Shown: piece after piece, positions 1 to 9,612 of the stretch
How positions within the stretch are numbered: the stretch's first letter is position 1
How the letters are laid out: the number at the start of each line of letters is the position of its first letter
Origin: Henningerozyma blattae CBS 6284
Taxonomy: Eukaryota > Ascomycota > Saccharomycetes > Saccharomycetales > Saccharomycetaceae
NCBI RefSeq assembly: GCF_000315915.1
Contig: NC_020186.1
Span: 558,001-622,000 of the forward strand
Length of the DNA stretch: 64,000 bases
Direction of reading: 5' to 3'
Program-made: the position numbers and the translations under genes
Notes under the pieces: model-generated
What the model saw: the letters and a program-made list of their open reading frames with translations, nothing else
What the model was told of the DNA's origin: nothing
Database searches by the model: none

Positions 1-66
1 CTCTTGGCCTATTTCTAACTAAAACTATATGCTTTTTTTAACAACAGAATACTTTCATTATATTAT

Positions 67-1806
67 ATGACCAAATTAATTATATCCAGTTCAAAGTTCC
101 AATCCGCTATTGTTGATTTATTACCATGTAATAACGGGTCCAAATCAAGACTAACACATTCTTTAATTGACACTTATGGATTACTGCAATACTTTGATCA
201 TGTCGTTATGACCCCATTTGCTTCTAAAGATGAATTGCTAAACTTTCATACGATTGAGTATTTGAATGTGATATTGGATGAGAAATTAAATAAAAGAAAA
301 GTAGAAGATGAAACATATATTGATAATTGGAACTATTTAAATCAAGTGGGCATTGAATGGCTAGAAGAAAATAAACCCAACGAGTCTAAAAGTTTTGAAC
401 TGCAGGCAAATTTTCAAGATGACAATGATAACACTATTCAATCCACTAACGAAATTGATCAATATTTTAATTCAATTGAAACTTTGTATAAATATTATTC
501 ATACATTGCAAAGGGACATAAAGCAACCGTGAAAAATTATAATACTACTTCAAATAAAAAAAGGACTTCATGGGAAGCCCTTTTAGACGAGTTAAGTGAT
601 GATTCAATGGAAAACTCAACAGACAGTGCAAACGATAATTCTAGTAACAACTCAAGTGATACTTCAAGTGAAGACTCAAATGACGACTCAGGTGTAGACT
701 TAAATGACAATTCAAGTGACAGATTAAGTAGTAAGAATGCTACTCAGAAACATGAAATTGATTCGTATAAAGCTACTGTTATAAATGATATTGTTGATTT
801 CGATGTAGTAAAATTAAAACAATATAATTTAGTTGGTGATTGTCCAATATTTTCCTTTTTGCCTATGTATTGCCATGTGCTAGGGGGATCCACATTAAGA
901 TTACTTGATCATATTGATTTCAATGAAAAACAAATCTGTATTAATTGGGATGGTGGTAGACACCATTCACGTAAGAAAAAAGCTAGTGGGTTTTGCTACG
1001 TTAACGATATAGTCTTGTGTATACAGAAGCTAGGTGAGAAAGGTTTTAGGAAAATTACTTATCTAGATTTTGATTTACATCATGGAGATGGAGTGGAGAA
1101 ATCATTCCAATACTCTAAACATATTCAAACTATATCTGTTCATCTGTTTGAACCCGGATTTTTTCCATGTACTGGTTCGTTAGAAGAAACAAAACATGGT
1201 TTCAATATTGTCAATATACCTACATTGCATGGATTAGATGATAACTATTTAACATATTTATTAAATCGAGTAATTATTCCTTTAATAAAGAAACATAAAC
1301 CAGAATGTCTTGTAGTCCAATGTGGGGGTGATGGGTTAATTGGTGACCGATATAAAGAATGGCAAATGACAATTAGTGGATTGACTAAAAATATCATGCT
1401 AGTGTTACAAAACTTTCCAGAATGTTCTGTAGTATTATTAGGTGGTGGTGGCTACAATGAACGTGTAATGAGCCGATTCCATACTTTTTTAACTTGGAAA
1501 GTAGTACAAACATTTTCTTCAAAAGGTTCGACACTTTTAGATCAATTTGAATCAGACTACCATGAAGAACATTCTACCAAGCAAAATAATGATACCACTA
1601 CAATGGATTCTGCAAACACTCAATCGCCATTCTCAAATAACATGTCTGATATTCTAATCCCAGAACATGAATTCTCTGATTTCTATGGAGAAGAATTGTG
1701 TCGCTTTTGGGCGTACGAACTTCCTGCAAGCCAATATTTCAAACAACTTCACAATGACAATATTCCAAACTACATAGATAAGTTAGTTAAGTTTTACAAC
1801 CTTTAG
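67..1806 (+). CDS. HOS1: Hos1-type class I histone deacetylase
   Basis: Zinc-dependent lysine deacetylase of the Rpd3/Hos1 family; in S. cerevisiae Hos1 deacetylates the cohesin subunit Smc3. The catalytic core is intact: active-site His pair H299-H300 in GGRHH, the ASGFCYVND segment, zinc ligands D336 and H338 in DFDLHHGDG, D422 in GGDGLIGD, and the catalytic Tyr (Y463) after LLGGGG. The protein is 579 residues against about 470 in S. cerevisiae. The extra length is mainly an Asp/Ser/Asn-rich linker at roughly residues 175-225, placed before the core, plus a polar insert near 500-530. The start is an ATG shortly after an AT-rich leader. The next gene, CMD1, is on the same strand. Identity rests on the Hos1-like C-terminal half, such as the HLFEPGFFPCTGSL stretch. 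I am confident of the family and fairly confident of Hos1 rather than Hos2 or Rpd3. Confidence 0.93.
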   Translation: MTKLIISSSKFQSAIVDLLPCNNGSKSRLTHSLIDTYGLLQYFDHVVMTPFASKDELLNFHTIEYLNVILDEKLNKRKVEDETYIDNWNYLNQVGIEWLEENKPNESKSFELQANFQDDNDNTIQSTNEIDQYFNSIETLYKYYSYIAKGHKATVKNYNTTSNKKRTSWEALLDELSDDSMENSTDSANDNSSNNSSDTSSEDSNDDSGVDLNDNSSDRLSSKNATQKHEIDSYKATVINDIVDFDVVKLKQYNLVGDCPIFSFLPMYCHVLGGSTLRLLDHIDFNEKQICINWDGGRHHSRKKKASGFCYVNDIVLCIQKLGEKGFRKITYLDFDLHHGDGVEKSFQYSKHIQTISVHLFEPGFFPCTGSLEETKHGFNIVNIPTLHGLDDNYLTYLLNRVIIPLIKKHKPECLVVQCGGDGLIGDRYKEWQMTISGLTKNIMLVLQNFPECSVVLLGGGGYNERVMSRFHTFLTWKVVQTFSSKGSTLLDQFESDYHEEHSTKQNNDTTTMDSANTQSPFSNNMSDILIPEHEFSDFYGEELCRFWAYELPASQYFKQLHNDNIPNYIDKLVKFYNL

Positions 1807-2193
1807 AATTGACTACAATCCAAGCATATTCTATAATACTCAATTAAGACTCTATCACGTGTATGTCATTTAGTACGATCAGGAGCTGTTTTTATTTTAT
1901 TTTTTTTTTGACCACTCGGCTTTGAAATTTCGAAAGCTAAAATTTCAATTTGTTTGATCTCAAAACTCCATGCTGCCTGGAGAAGGCTCCACAGAACAAA
2001 CCAAAAAATAAAGGATCTTTTGGCTTGTATATTATATCAGGAATTTTGTTACTGTGATCTCTTTTTTTTTTTTTTGTTTGATTTTCTTATCATAAGAATT
2101 GCTGTAATTACTTTTAAATTTAGATTTATCTTTCATTTAATAAGGTAACCATTCCAACATATTCCTGCACAACACAACACAACACAAAATAAC
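1807..2193. other. Spacer HOS1-CMD1
   Basis: Contains the HOS1 3' flank and the CMD1 promoter. Visible elements are one CACGTG at 1856-1861, several T-runs, and an ACAAC short tandem repeat (about 4 copies, 2169-2188) directly before the CMD1 start. No RNA gene is recognised. Confidence 0.6.
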
Positions 2194-2637
2194 ATGTCCT
2201 CCAATTTGACTGAACAACAAATCGCTGAGTTTAAGGAAGCCTTTGCCTTATTCGACAAAGATAACACTGGTTCTATCAATTCTTCTGAATTGGCCACTGT
2301 CATGAGATCTCTTGGGTTATCTCCAAGTGAAGCTGAAGTTGCTGATTTGATGAATGAAATCGATGTTAATGGCAATAATAAAATTGAATTCAGTGAATTT
2401 TTGGCCTTAATGTCACGTCAATTAAAATCTAATGATTCTGAACAAGAATTATTGGAAGCATTCAAAGTTTTTGACAAGAACGGTGATGGTTTAATTTCAG
2501 CTGCAGAATTAAAACACGTCTTAACCTCTATTGGTGAAAAATTAACAGACGTAGAAGTCGATGACATGTTAAATGAAGTTAGTGACGGTCAAGGTGATAT
2601 TGATATCCAACAATTTGCTGCTCTATTATCAAAATAG
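2194..2637 (+). CDS. CMD1: Calmodulin
   Basis: Essential calcium sensor. In yeast it acts at the spindle pole body (Spc110), in endocytosis, with myosin light-chain sites, and on calcineurin and CaM kinases. It is 147 residues, the same length as S. cerevisiae Cmd1 and nearly identical to it. Three EF-hand loops look able to bind Ca2+: D21-E32 ([12 protein letters not shown]), D57-E68 ([12 protein letters not shown]) and D94-E105 ([12 protein letters not shown]). The fourth loop, at about 128-140, is degenerate ([10 protein letters not shown]), as in budding-yeast calmodulins, which bind only three calcium ions. The central linker [13 protein letters not shown] is conserved. In S. cerevisiae CMD1 (YBR109C) lies close to IML3 (YBR107C), as it does here. 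Confidence 0.98.
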   Translation: MSSNLTEQQIAEFKEAFALFDKDNTGSINSSELATVMRSLGLSPSEAEVADLMNEIDVNGNNKIEFSEFLALMSRQLKSNDSEQELLEAFKVFDKNGDGLISAAELKHVLTSIGEKLTDVEVDDMLNEVSDGQGDIDIQQFAALLSK

Positions 2638-3024
2638 AGGGACTTCTAAATCACTTTTAGTTTTGCTTTAAATTTTTTTTTCGTTCCATCCCCTACATCC
2701 GTCACATCAGTTTTTTTTTATATATGTATGATTATATGTAATATATTCGTGTTTTCTTATACCTGAAATCTCTAACTTCCCCATTCCCAGATTGAACATG
2801 ACTATTGATAACTATAATTTTTTTTTTAGCCTCCATTGTTCATTTTACAAAGTTAGGGAATGAATTTTCTAGGTAATTGAAAGAATAATTAACCAAAAAA
2901 GAAAGTAACATATTTGCATGTTTCTATATATGTATGTGCCAGATGTTTACATAGATTTATATATGAGAGCAATAATCAATCCTATACTTGCTATATCATT
3001 TGTATTACAACCTGTAGCTCTTTT

Positions 3025-3058
<34 letters not shown>

Positions 3059-3203
3059 GTATAATTTTTATTGTGAGGGTCAGGGTCTCATAAGTAATCT
3101 ATTTTTGATTCGCTGTTTTAAGGAAATAAACACTACTGAAAAAAGGTTTATATAATTATAAATGCTTCAGTTCGATATATACACATGCAATTAGAGATAA
3201 GTT
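2638..3203. other. Spacer CMD1-IML3 with poly-T tract
   Basis: 566 bp of CMD1 3' flank and IML3 promoter. The notable element is a run of 30 T at 3027-3056, close to another short T-run. Such tracts exclude nucleosomes in yeast promoters. I see no RNA gene or further reading frame. Confidence 0.6.
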
Positions 3204-3956
3204 ATGTTAAGTAAATGGTCATTCTTTGCATCGAATAGATTGATTGAAATAACTAATGAAACTGATATACCGAATATTGAAAAATTATTTAATTTAAAAC
3301 ATTCGATTAAATTATTGCCATCAAATTCGAGTGATATTGTAAATTACGAATTATATCAATATGTCTCCACATCACCAGATTCTAGTGTATCTGATTTTAA
3401 ATTTTTCATATTAAATCAAACTCAATCAAATATAGAAGTCCCCACATTGATTGGAATTTTTTCAACTGATTTGAAAAGTTCTTCTATACATATCGAATCT
3501 CTGTTAAATTGGTTTAGATTATTAGAAAACAATTCCAATTCACCAGTGATTTGGCCAGTTATGTTGAGTGATAATCAATTAATGATTGATATTGCGGATT
3601 CCATTGTTAAAAACAAATATTGGGCAACAACAAAATTTTTGTTTGATATTCAAGATATTGCTACAACTAATAATAATCTTAGAACGATTAGTATTGAAAT
3701 AGATAATCAAAGTTGTTCAAGACTTTATAGAAATCAGATTGTAAAAGGCAAAAATGACAACGTAAGTGCATATCGAGATGCTATCATTCCATACATTTAC
3801 GAAAATTCAGGTATTTTATTTGATGCATTACCTATCCATATGATAAATCTTGTAAATGTGGCAAGAATTGCCAAGGATGGACTCTATCAAGTTCAAGACA
3901 AGACACCTTCAATAGAAACATTAATACTTTTATTAAGTCATTCACAAATACCATAG
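3204..3956 (+). CDS. IML3: Kinetochore protein Iml3 (CENP-L homologue)
   Basis: Iml3 pairs with Chl4 (CENP-N) in the Ctf19/CCAN inner-kinetochore complex and supports pericentromeric cohesion. The length of 250 residues matches S. cerevisiae Iml3 (245). Conservation is weak in the N-terminal half but clear toward the C terminus, in the NLR..SIEI...SC segment and in AIIPYIYENSG followed by the LP..M region. CENP-L proteins form a saddle-like beta fold without catalytic motifs, and none are present. It lies between CMD1 and JID1, and the CMD1-IML3 association is retained from the S. cerevisiae YBR107C-YBR109C interval. No transmembrane segments are evident. The ATG at 3204 is the first in frame. 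Confidence 0.88.
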   Translation: MLSKWSFFASNRLIEITNETDIPNIEKLFNLKHSIKLLPSNSSDIVNYELYQYVSTSPDSSVSDFKFFILNQTQSNIEVPTLIGIFSTDLKSSSIHIESLLNWFRLLENNSNSPVIWPVMLSDNQLMIDIADSIVKNKYWATTKFLFDIQDIATTNNNLRTISIEIDNQSCSRLYRNQIVKGKNDNVSAYRDAIIPYIYENSGILFDALPIHMINLVNVARIAKDGLYQVQDKTPSIETLILLLSHSQIP

Positions 3957-4288
3957 AACCAGTATAAAAGAAAAATGCCATCATTCATTTTTTTTTTTCC
4001 CTTTTTGTTTCTTATTGGTTACAATAATTTTAGCGTGATAAAGTAAACATCGGAGTTTAGCAAAATAATATCTCTTAAGGGAATCTGAACAAAATTAGAA
4101 AAAGTCAGATTCACCTAAAAATGGCTAATTTAGTGCCTTTTAACTCATAGACAACATATTATATAACCCAAAAATCTGGGGTATATAATATTTGAAGCTT
4201 ATTTTTCAATTTTATTAAATTTTTGTAATTAGGGAAACACATTGCATACATCTCTTTTGTTTCAATAACCAGACGAGAAGGATCTAAT
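3957..4288. other. Spacer IML3-JID1
   Basis: 332 bp. T-runs follow the IML3 stop. A TATA-like stretch lies near 4182-4190, about 100 bp before the JID1 ATG. Nothing else is recognised. Confidence 0.5.
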
Positions 4289-5305
4289 ATGTGGAAATAT
4301 TCAAATAGTATTCGAGGCAATACTCTTCAGTTGACAACTATTAATAATATTAAATGCCAAATTCTACTTTATAAAGGGTCTCAAACTGTAACTCATCTAA
4401 CAAATAGACGGTCTAAACGATTTCCTATTATCATTAGAGGTTATGTGTCGCCTGCTAAAGAAGATCCCACAAATAAGGCTAAGAAACAACAAATAATAAA
4501 TGATCCATATTTTCCTAACAAGATCCAGCCTACTCCTGTAGAAATATTTCAGGATGCCTATTCTAATGGTTCTATAGACATTAAAAAATTAAAGAAACAA
4601 TATAATTATTTTGTGAAATTATATCATCCTGATCATTCCACAAAAAAAAATATTGTGAAAAATATGACAATATGTGATTACCCACATCCTTCACCAATAT
4701 TGTTAACAGATGCTGAGAAGTTGTTACGATTTAAAATAATTTCAACTTCATATAAGTATTTATTAGATCGAGCCAAGAATAATATATATACTTCTATTAG
4801 TGATTCTCCTTTTAGCCATCATCGTTCTAGTCACGCTACCACTGCTGGCAGTAACACTAATGGTTATAATAACTATAATTACAATACTGCAAATAGTAAT
4901 ACTAGATTTAATGGCAATTATGCTTTTTCCAACACATATCATTTTAATGAATGGGAAAACTCAACTTCTCATGGTGGTGAGAGATTTACAGTTAAAAATG
5001 CCTTTATTTGTAGTTTCTCACTCTTTGTATGTTTTGAAGCAATTGTTTATTTGACAAAACTTCAAGATAAATTGTTATCAGAGAAATTACAATCAGGCTA
5101 TACAGAAGAGATGATATCTGCCAATTTAATGAATTCATATACAAATTTTGGTATGATGGGTGGATCTGAGCGGGAATCAAGAATAAGAAGATTTCTATGG
5201 TTTAGGTCTTGTGGGTTATATTACGGTGATAATAATTATAAAGCTAACTTGGATGAAGAATTCGAAAAAAATGAAAAATTAATGGAAATTTTTAAAAAAA
5301 ATTAA
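4289..5305 (+). CDS. JID1: Mitochondrial J-domain protein Jid1
   Basis: Hsp40-type co-chaperone predicted to act with a mitochondrial Hsp70. The first roughly 60 residues are basic and Ser/Thr-rich without acidic clusters, resembling a mitochondrial presequence. A J-domain follows, with a helix containing KKLKKQYNYFVKLY and the diagnostic HPD tripeptide at H113-D115. A Ser/Asn/Tyr-rich linker spans about 170-215, and one hydrophobic segment at about 238-257 (FICSFSLFVCFEAIVYL) is probably membrane-spanning. It is 338 residues, against about 300 for S. cerevisiae Jid1 (YPR061C). Its neighbour ARO7 (YPR060C) is also the S. cerevisiae neighbour, which supports the assignment. The linker is of low complexity and probably variable between species. 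Confidence 0.85.
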   Translation: MWKYSNSIRGNTLQLTTINNIKCQILLYKGSQTVTHLTNRRSKRFPIIIRGYVSPAKEDPTNKAKKQQIINDPYFPNKIQPTPVEIFQDAYSNGSIDIKKLKKQYNYFVKLYHPDHSTKKNIVKNMTICDYPHPSPILLTDAEKLLRFKIISTSYKYLLDRAKNNIYTSISDSPFSHHRSSHATTAGSNTNGYNNYNYNTANSNTRFNGNYAFSNTYHFNEWENSTSHGGERFTVKNAFICSFSLFVCFEAIVYLTKLQDKLLSEKLQSGYTEEMISANLMNSYTNFGMMGGSERESRIRRFLWFRSCGLYYGDNNYKANLDEEFEKNEKLMEIFKKN

Positions 5306-5631
5306 CAAGTAACAAATTCTTTATTTATTTAAACTAATTTAAAGTTCGCTAATTTTATGACAATTGTAATTTGATGTTTCCCTTATCAATTTAAGCTCTA
5401 ATTCTCACACGCACGGATGTACCTAATTGGGCCTATTTTTTCAGAAATAGTCATCGATTAAAATACAAATTCTTACATCTAAGTGATTGATTCATAAAAA
5501 AAAAATAACAATAAAAGCCTAATAAACTTTACAAACTACAATAATATAACAAATTTGGCTATTTACTATTATAAGCTATTGCTGCTAAGTATAACACAAC
5601 TGAGAATTTTTTTTTTTTTTTTGTTATCAAT
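5306..5631. other. Spacer JID1-ARO7
   Basis: 326 bp of AT-rich sequence with a T-run at about 5607-5622, immediately before the presumed ARO7 ATG. No specific regulatory site is recognised. Confidence 0.5.
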
Positions 5632-6398
5632 ATGGACTTTACAAACCAAAAACCGTTTTAAACTTGCAGAATATTAGAGATGAATTAGTTAAGATGGAGG
5701 ATACTATTATCTTCAATTTTATCGAGAGATCTCATTTTCCTACATGCCCAACAGTGTATGAAGTGAACAATAAAGAATTAAACATTCCAAATTTCGATGG
5801 TTCTTTTCTAGATTGGGCTCATGTCCAACTAGAGATTGCACATTCACAATTAAGAAGATTCGAATCTCCAGATGAGAATCCATTCTTTCCTGATAAATTA
5901 TTAAAACCAATATTACCAAGATTGGAATACCCTCCTGTATTAGATCCTGTTGCAAGTAATATCAATTATAACAGCAAAATTAAAAATATATACATTGAAC
6001 ATATTATTCCATTGGTTTCCAAATATGTAGGTGACCAACCTGAAAATTATGGTTCTGTTGCTACAAGAGACATTGATTGTTTACAAAGTTTGAGCAGAAG
6101 AATTCATTTTGGTAAATTCGTTGCTGAAGCTAAGTTCCAATCAAATATTCCATTATATACAGAATTAATTAAGAATAAAGATATTGCAGGTATTACCGAA
6201 AATATAACAAATTCTGCTGTGGAAGAGAAAATCTTGGAAAGATTAACTAAAAAAGCTGAAGTATACGGTGTCGATCCAACCACAAATTCTAATGAAACTA
6301 AAATAACACCTGAATACTTGGTAAAAATCTATAAAGAGTTTGTTATTCCCATCACTAAAGAAGTTGAAATAGATTATTTACTAAGAAGATTAAATTAA
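5632..6398 (+). CDS. ARO7: Chorismate mutase, with apparent 1-base frameshift at codon 4-5
   Basis: Converts chorismate to prephenate at the branch point to Phe and Tyr. The yeast enzyme is all-helical, activated by Trp and inhibited by Tyr. From 5643 the frame encodes a protein very close to S. cerevisiae Aro7 (256 residues), including VLNLQNIRDEL, the ERSHF segment, SVATRDI.CLQSLSRRIHFGKFVAEAKFQ and the C-terminal EYLVKIYKEFVIPITKEVE. The expected start ATG (5632, MDFT) is present but one base out of frame: as read it stops after nine codons at 5659. Restoring one A in the run at 5643-5645 would join MDFT to KPKTVLNLQ, matching the known N terminus. The first in-frame ATG otherwise is 5694, which would drop the Arg equivalent to catalytic Arg16. 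I infer a sequencing or assembly indel, or less likely a true lesion. Confidence 0.9.
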
Positions 6399-6792
6399 CC
6401 TCCTAAAAAAAGTTGCTTGAACAACTTTAGATTATAGCTATAGGTATTTAGGCTTGTTTGATTATATATCTTAGTTTATAAATTTTATAAATACACTTTA
6501 TTTTTAATCAATTAATTACTGTCTTGAGTAGAAGGCAGGTACTTGAAAAAAAAAATATTGAAGTGTTGAAGTGTCAACTATCAAATTATGACAATTGTGG
6601 AATATAATTTGAGATAATTTTATTTTTAGTATACAAAGGGGAAATAAATAAGGAGGACATCAAATAACAGTTTGGGGATAGATTAATAATTAGGAAGAAA
6701 AAAAAACATAACAAAATATAATATATTTTATTTACAACTTGTACTGAAAGAAAAAAAAATTAATGACATAGAGGTAAGAAACAAGCAATATA
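6399..6792. other. Spacer between convergent ARO7 and YMC1
   Basis: 394 bp between two gene 3' ends. AT-rich, with A-runs such as at 6546-6555 and 6701-6710 and TA-rich stretches that could serve as polyadenylation elements. No gene is seen. Confidence 0.5.
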
Positions 6793-7713
6793 TTAACCGA
6801 ATGTTCTCATAGCTAATTCAAAAGTTGCAAAAGTGGCTGCATTTGCTGGAGCTGCTCTTAACATTGTTGGAGTAAACCCTTTAAAGAAGGATGATAATCC
6901 GCCCTTGGCATATAATTGCTTGGTCGCAACTAACATAGAATTCTTATATTTTGGATTTTTCAAAGTATCAGTCTGAATAACAGATTTGATGACATCAATT
7001 GGATAAACCATTAACCATAAACATGTACCGGATAATGCACCATATGAACATAACTTCCAAGCAGGTATTTCTGTTCTTTGTAAGTTATTAAATTTAATAT
7101 CTCTAGCAATCATAGCTTCATAAACAAGGAAATAAGAACCACAACCATGAGATTCTCTTAACATTGTTGGAGTTAGACCACGCATTAAACTTTTATGTTT
7201 AACCAATTTTTTAATACAATCTAAAGGGCCTTTAAATTCTGCATTGGCTCCTGAAGAAGTTTGAGTTTGTAAACGAATTCTGACATGTTCAATTGGTGAA
7301 GCTAAAAAGGCGTTAGTAACACCACCAGTGACACCACATAAATAATATTGCAATAAAGATAAGGTTGATTTTTTATCGCCATTACGTTGACGGAAAAATC
7401 TTTTCATTGCTTCATTCACACCGAATTGAACAGACACACAGGCCCCAACACCAATTAATGGTGTTAATGTACCTTTATAAAATCCTAATGGACCTTCATG
7501 TTTCAATAAATTTTTCACAACATCTGCTACTGATGTTGAAGTGGTTGATGTTTGTAATCTAACCTTTGTTGTATCAAAAGGTTGACCAACAAGCACTTGT
7601 GCTACACCACCTGCAGTACCGGCCAATAAATCCTTTATGACTCTAGTATTGTCATCCATTTGAGATGGTTCTAATTCATCGATGAGCTGTGGTGCTGCAA
7701 ATTCTTCAGACAT
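6793..7713 (-). CDS. YMC1: Mitochondrial carrier Ymc1/Ymc2 type
   Basis: Inner-membrane carrier of the SLC25 family. Ymc1/Ymc2 have been linked to glutamate/glycine and oleate-related transport. It has the classic three repeats, each with a PX[DE]XX[KR] signature: P45FDTTK, then PIEHVR, then PIDVIK, with glycine-rich matrix-helix motifs such as GFYKG, MRGL.PTMLRE and FFKGFTPTMLRA. It is 306 residues, matching S. cerevisiae Ymc1 (307). S. cerevisiae keeps both duplicates, YMC1 (YPR058W) and YMC2 (YBR104W). The neighbours here are ARO7 and BRR1 (YPR060C, YPR057W), so YMC1 is the better name, but either ohnologue is possible. The ATG encoding MSEEFAAPQ is the natural start. Confidence 0.9.
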   Translation of the reverse strand: MSEEFAAPQLIDELEPSQMDDNTRVIKDLLAGTAGGVAQVLVGQPFDTTKVRLQTSTTSTSVADVVKNLLKHEGPLGFYKGTLTPLIGVGACVSVQFGVNEAMKRFFRQRNGDKKSTLSLLQYYLCGVTGGVTNAFLASPIEHVRIRLQTQTSSGANAEFKGPLDCIKKLVKHKSLMRGLTPTMLRESHGCGSYFLVYEAMIARDIKFNNLQRTEIPAWKLCSYGALSGTCLWLMVYPIDVIKSVIQTDTLKNPKYKNSMLVATKQLYAKGGLSSFFKGFTPTMLRAAPANAATFATFELAMRTFG

Positions 7714-8022
7714 ATTGTTTTATAAAATAAATGAGATATATTCTTATTAAAACCAAAAACAAAAAAGAAAAACGAAATAAAAAAATAGTTATTGGTATTG
7801 TAAGACTAATACAACATAAAGTTTTTGATTCAATTTTACAAAATTTTATTTTCAATTCGTTGCCATTGATTTTTTTGTTTGTTTTATACATTTTTTATAC
7901 ATCTTTTGGGTTAGATTTTTCCAGTAGGCGAAGTAAAAAAATGGAAATTAAGTAATCGAAATTATCAAGCCAGTGAGATTTTTCGAAAGTTAGTCATAGA
8001 TAGATCAAAAAAATCATATTGA
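7714..8022. other. Spacer BRR1-YMC1
   Basis: 309 bp with the YMC1 5' flank on the left and the BRR1 3' flank on the right. T- and A-rich; no defined motif noted. Confidence 0.5.
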
Positions 8023-9099
8023 TCAATTCGGAACTTCAGGAGGATACTCATCACTCAACGTCTTTTCCAGTAAGTCGAATTGTCCGTATTGTTTGGCAAT
8101 TACAATAACAACTAATTGGAAAATAGATATTTGATTATCATTAAAGGGCGGGGTTATATTTAATAGCTTCATCTCATTGGTAGCGAAGTTAAAATCTGCT
8201 GTATCTTTGAAGTCTGAATGTTGTTGACATTTTTTAGCTAATTGACGGACTGAATTAGTTTGATCTGCTGTTAATCTATTAGGCAAATGGATTACCAAGT
8301 AAAACAACCATTGTTTGAGATGAAGACATACTAGATGCTTTTTATTTTTTTTAATCATCTTGATCCAATTTTGACACATGTATTGAATCAAAGTCCAAAA
8401 ACTTTTTTCATTAATATTATTGTAGAAGATGCTATGAGAAGGTTCATTTTCTTGAATATAATTGAACCAATGTGTAAACCCTTTTGGTGCATACGTGGCT
8501 CTATTTTTGAACCATTGTTTAACATCATCCGTTGTTTTAATTTTTGGATCATCAGATAAGGAATTAAAATATTTTTCTAATGTAGCATCATCAATAATGT
8601 ATTTGGAAATCAAGTTTTCAGGAACATTTTTTAAAAGTTCAATAATTTTGGTGTGACTAATTTGTTCATCAGAATTTAATGAAAGAGAAATCAATTTTAA
8701 TTGATATAAAATATTATTCAAAATATCATCGTTATTTAAAGGATTATTTGTGTCATTGCTTAAAATAGTTTTCTGTGTCTTTCTATACCAATTGATACAT
8801 CTAGTATTTATTTTTGCATCTTGATAAGACTTACTCATTGCTTTGGAATTATTTGCATTATTTGTATCACCATTTGCGTTTGAATTCTGATCATCATCAT
8901 ATATATCTGCCTCATATATTGTATTTTTCAACGTACTTTGAATTTGATTTATTTCAAAACCCAGAGTTGTCATAGCCTCTAACTTGACATCTTGCAAATA
9001 TTTTACAGCTAAATGATTTACGTTTTCATCTTCCAAGTCAAATACTTTGTTTTGCCCATATATATTTCTATTATTTTTGTTGTCTTTTTTAGAAGGCAT
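8023..9099 (-). CDS. BRR1: snRNP biogenesis protein Brr1 (Gemin2/SIP1 family)
   Basis: Brr1 is needed for stability and assembly of newly made spliceosomal snRNPs and is the divergent yeast relative of Gemin2. The protein is 358 residues, compared with about 341 in S. cerevisiae. Visible features are an N-terminal block resembling the Gemin2 start (NLAVKYLQDVKLEAM type, with MTTLGFEINQ), an Asn/Asp-rich linker at about 65-90, the RCINWYRKTQ stretch, and the conserved helical segment RATYAPKGFTHWFNYIQENEPS. There are no catalytic motifs or membrane segments. The family is poorly conserved, so the assignment rests on these patches plus position between YMC1 and TFB4, as in YPR056W-YPR058W. Confidence 0.82.
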   Translation of the reverse strand: MPSKKDNKNNRNIYGQNKVFDLEDENVNHLAVKYLQDVKLEAMTTLGFEINQIQSTLKNTIYEADIYDDDQNSNANGDTNNANNSKAMSKSYQDAKINTRCINWYRKTQKTILSNDTNNPLNNDDILNNILYQLKLISLSLNSDEQISHTKIIELLKNVPENLISKYIIDDATLEKYFNSLSDDPKIKTTDDVKQWFKNRATYAPKGFTHWFNYIQENEPSHSIFYNNINEKSFWTLIQYMCQNWIKMIKKNKKHLVCLHLKQWLFYLVIHLPNRLTADQTNSVRQLAKKCQQHSDFKDTADFNFATNEMKLLNITPPFNDNQISIFQLVVIVIAKQYGQFDLLEKTLSDEYPPEVPN

Positions 9100-9612
9100 C
9101 CTAATTCGTCACTTGTATATAAATACTAATTAGTGGTCCCCAAAATCAACACATTTCTTTCCAAAGATTTTTAAAATCAGGAAGTTTTATTTAGCTGTTA
9201 TTTTTCCATCATCTTCAAGAATCTTATCTTTCTTACTTCAGCAAAATTAGATGGGAAAAAATCCCGAATTAGAAAGTGTGAATATCTCTACGATGGTTAC
9301 CCTAGAAACGTGATACCAAAGTTACAAACGAAAGAAATAGACGATCCAACATTAATAAGCTGGCTATTTTATGTTTTAATAATACTCTTAAGTTTCCTCT
9401 TTGCTCGTAAATGATATAGGAACATTTTTCGTTGTGTTACTCCCAGCTCCGACAACACGCCAAAATACAACCATTGATTTTGTTGATAAATTCTATAATT
9501 TTTCCTTATATAACGTAGATCAAAGGAGACCACAGATTAAATTTCTGTATTTACAGGAAATATTTATATTTTGATAAAGTGTTTATAAATAATAAAATAA
9601 CATTTATATAAT
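9100..9612. promoter_or_regulatory. Divergent promoter region BRR1 / zinc-finger gene
   Basis: 513 bp between two divergent start codons. A GGTTACCCTAG segment near 9293-9303 resembles a general-factor-type site but matches neither Reb1 (TTACCCG) nor Tbf1 exactly. TATA-like AT stretches occur close to both genes. Confidence 0.4.

Noticed and set aside
1954..2148. 64-codon frame upstream of CMD1
   Set aside because: Low-complexity Phe/Ile composition from T-runs, no homology, and it lies in the CMD1 promoter.
5632..5664. Programmed frameshifting in ARO7
   Set aside because: The short A-runs do not form a canonical slippery site and no stimulatory structure was seen. A missing base explains the homology exactly.
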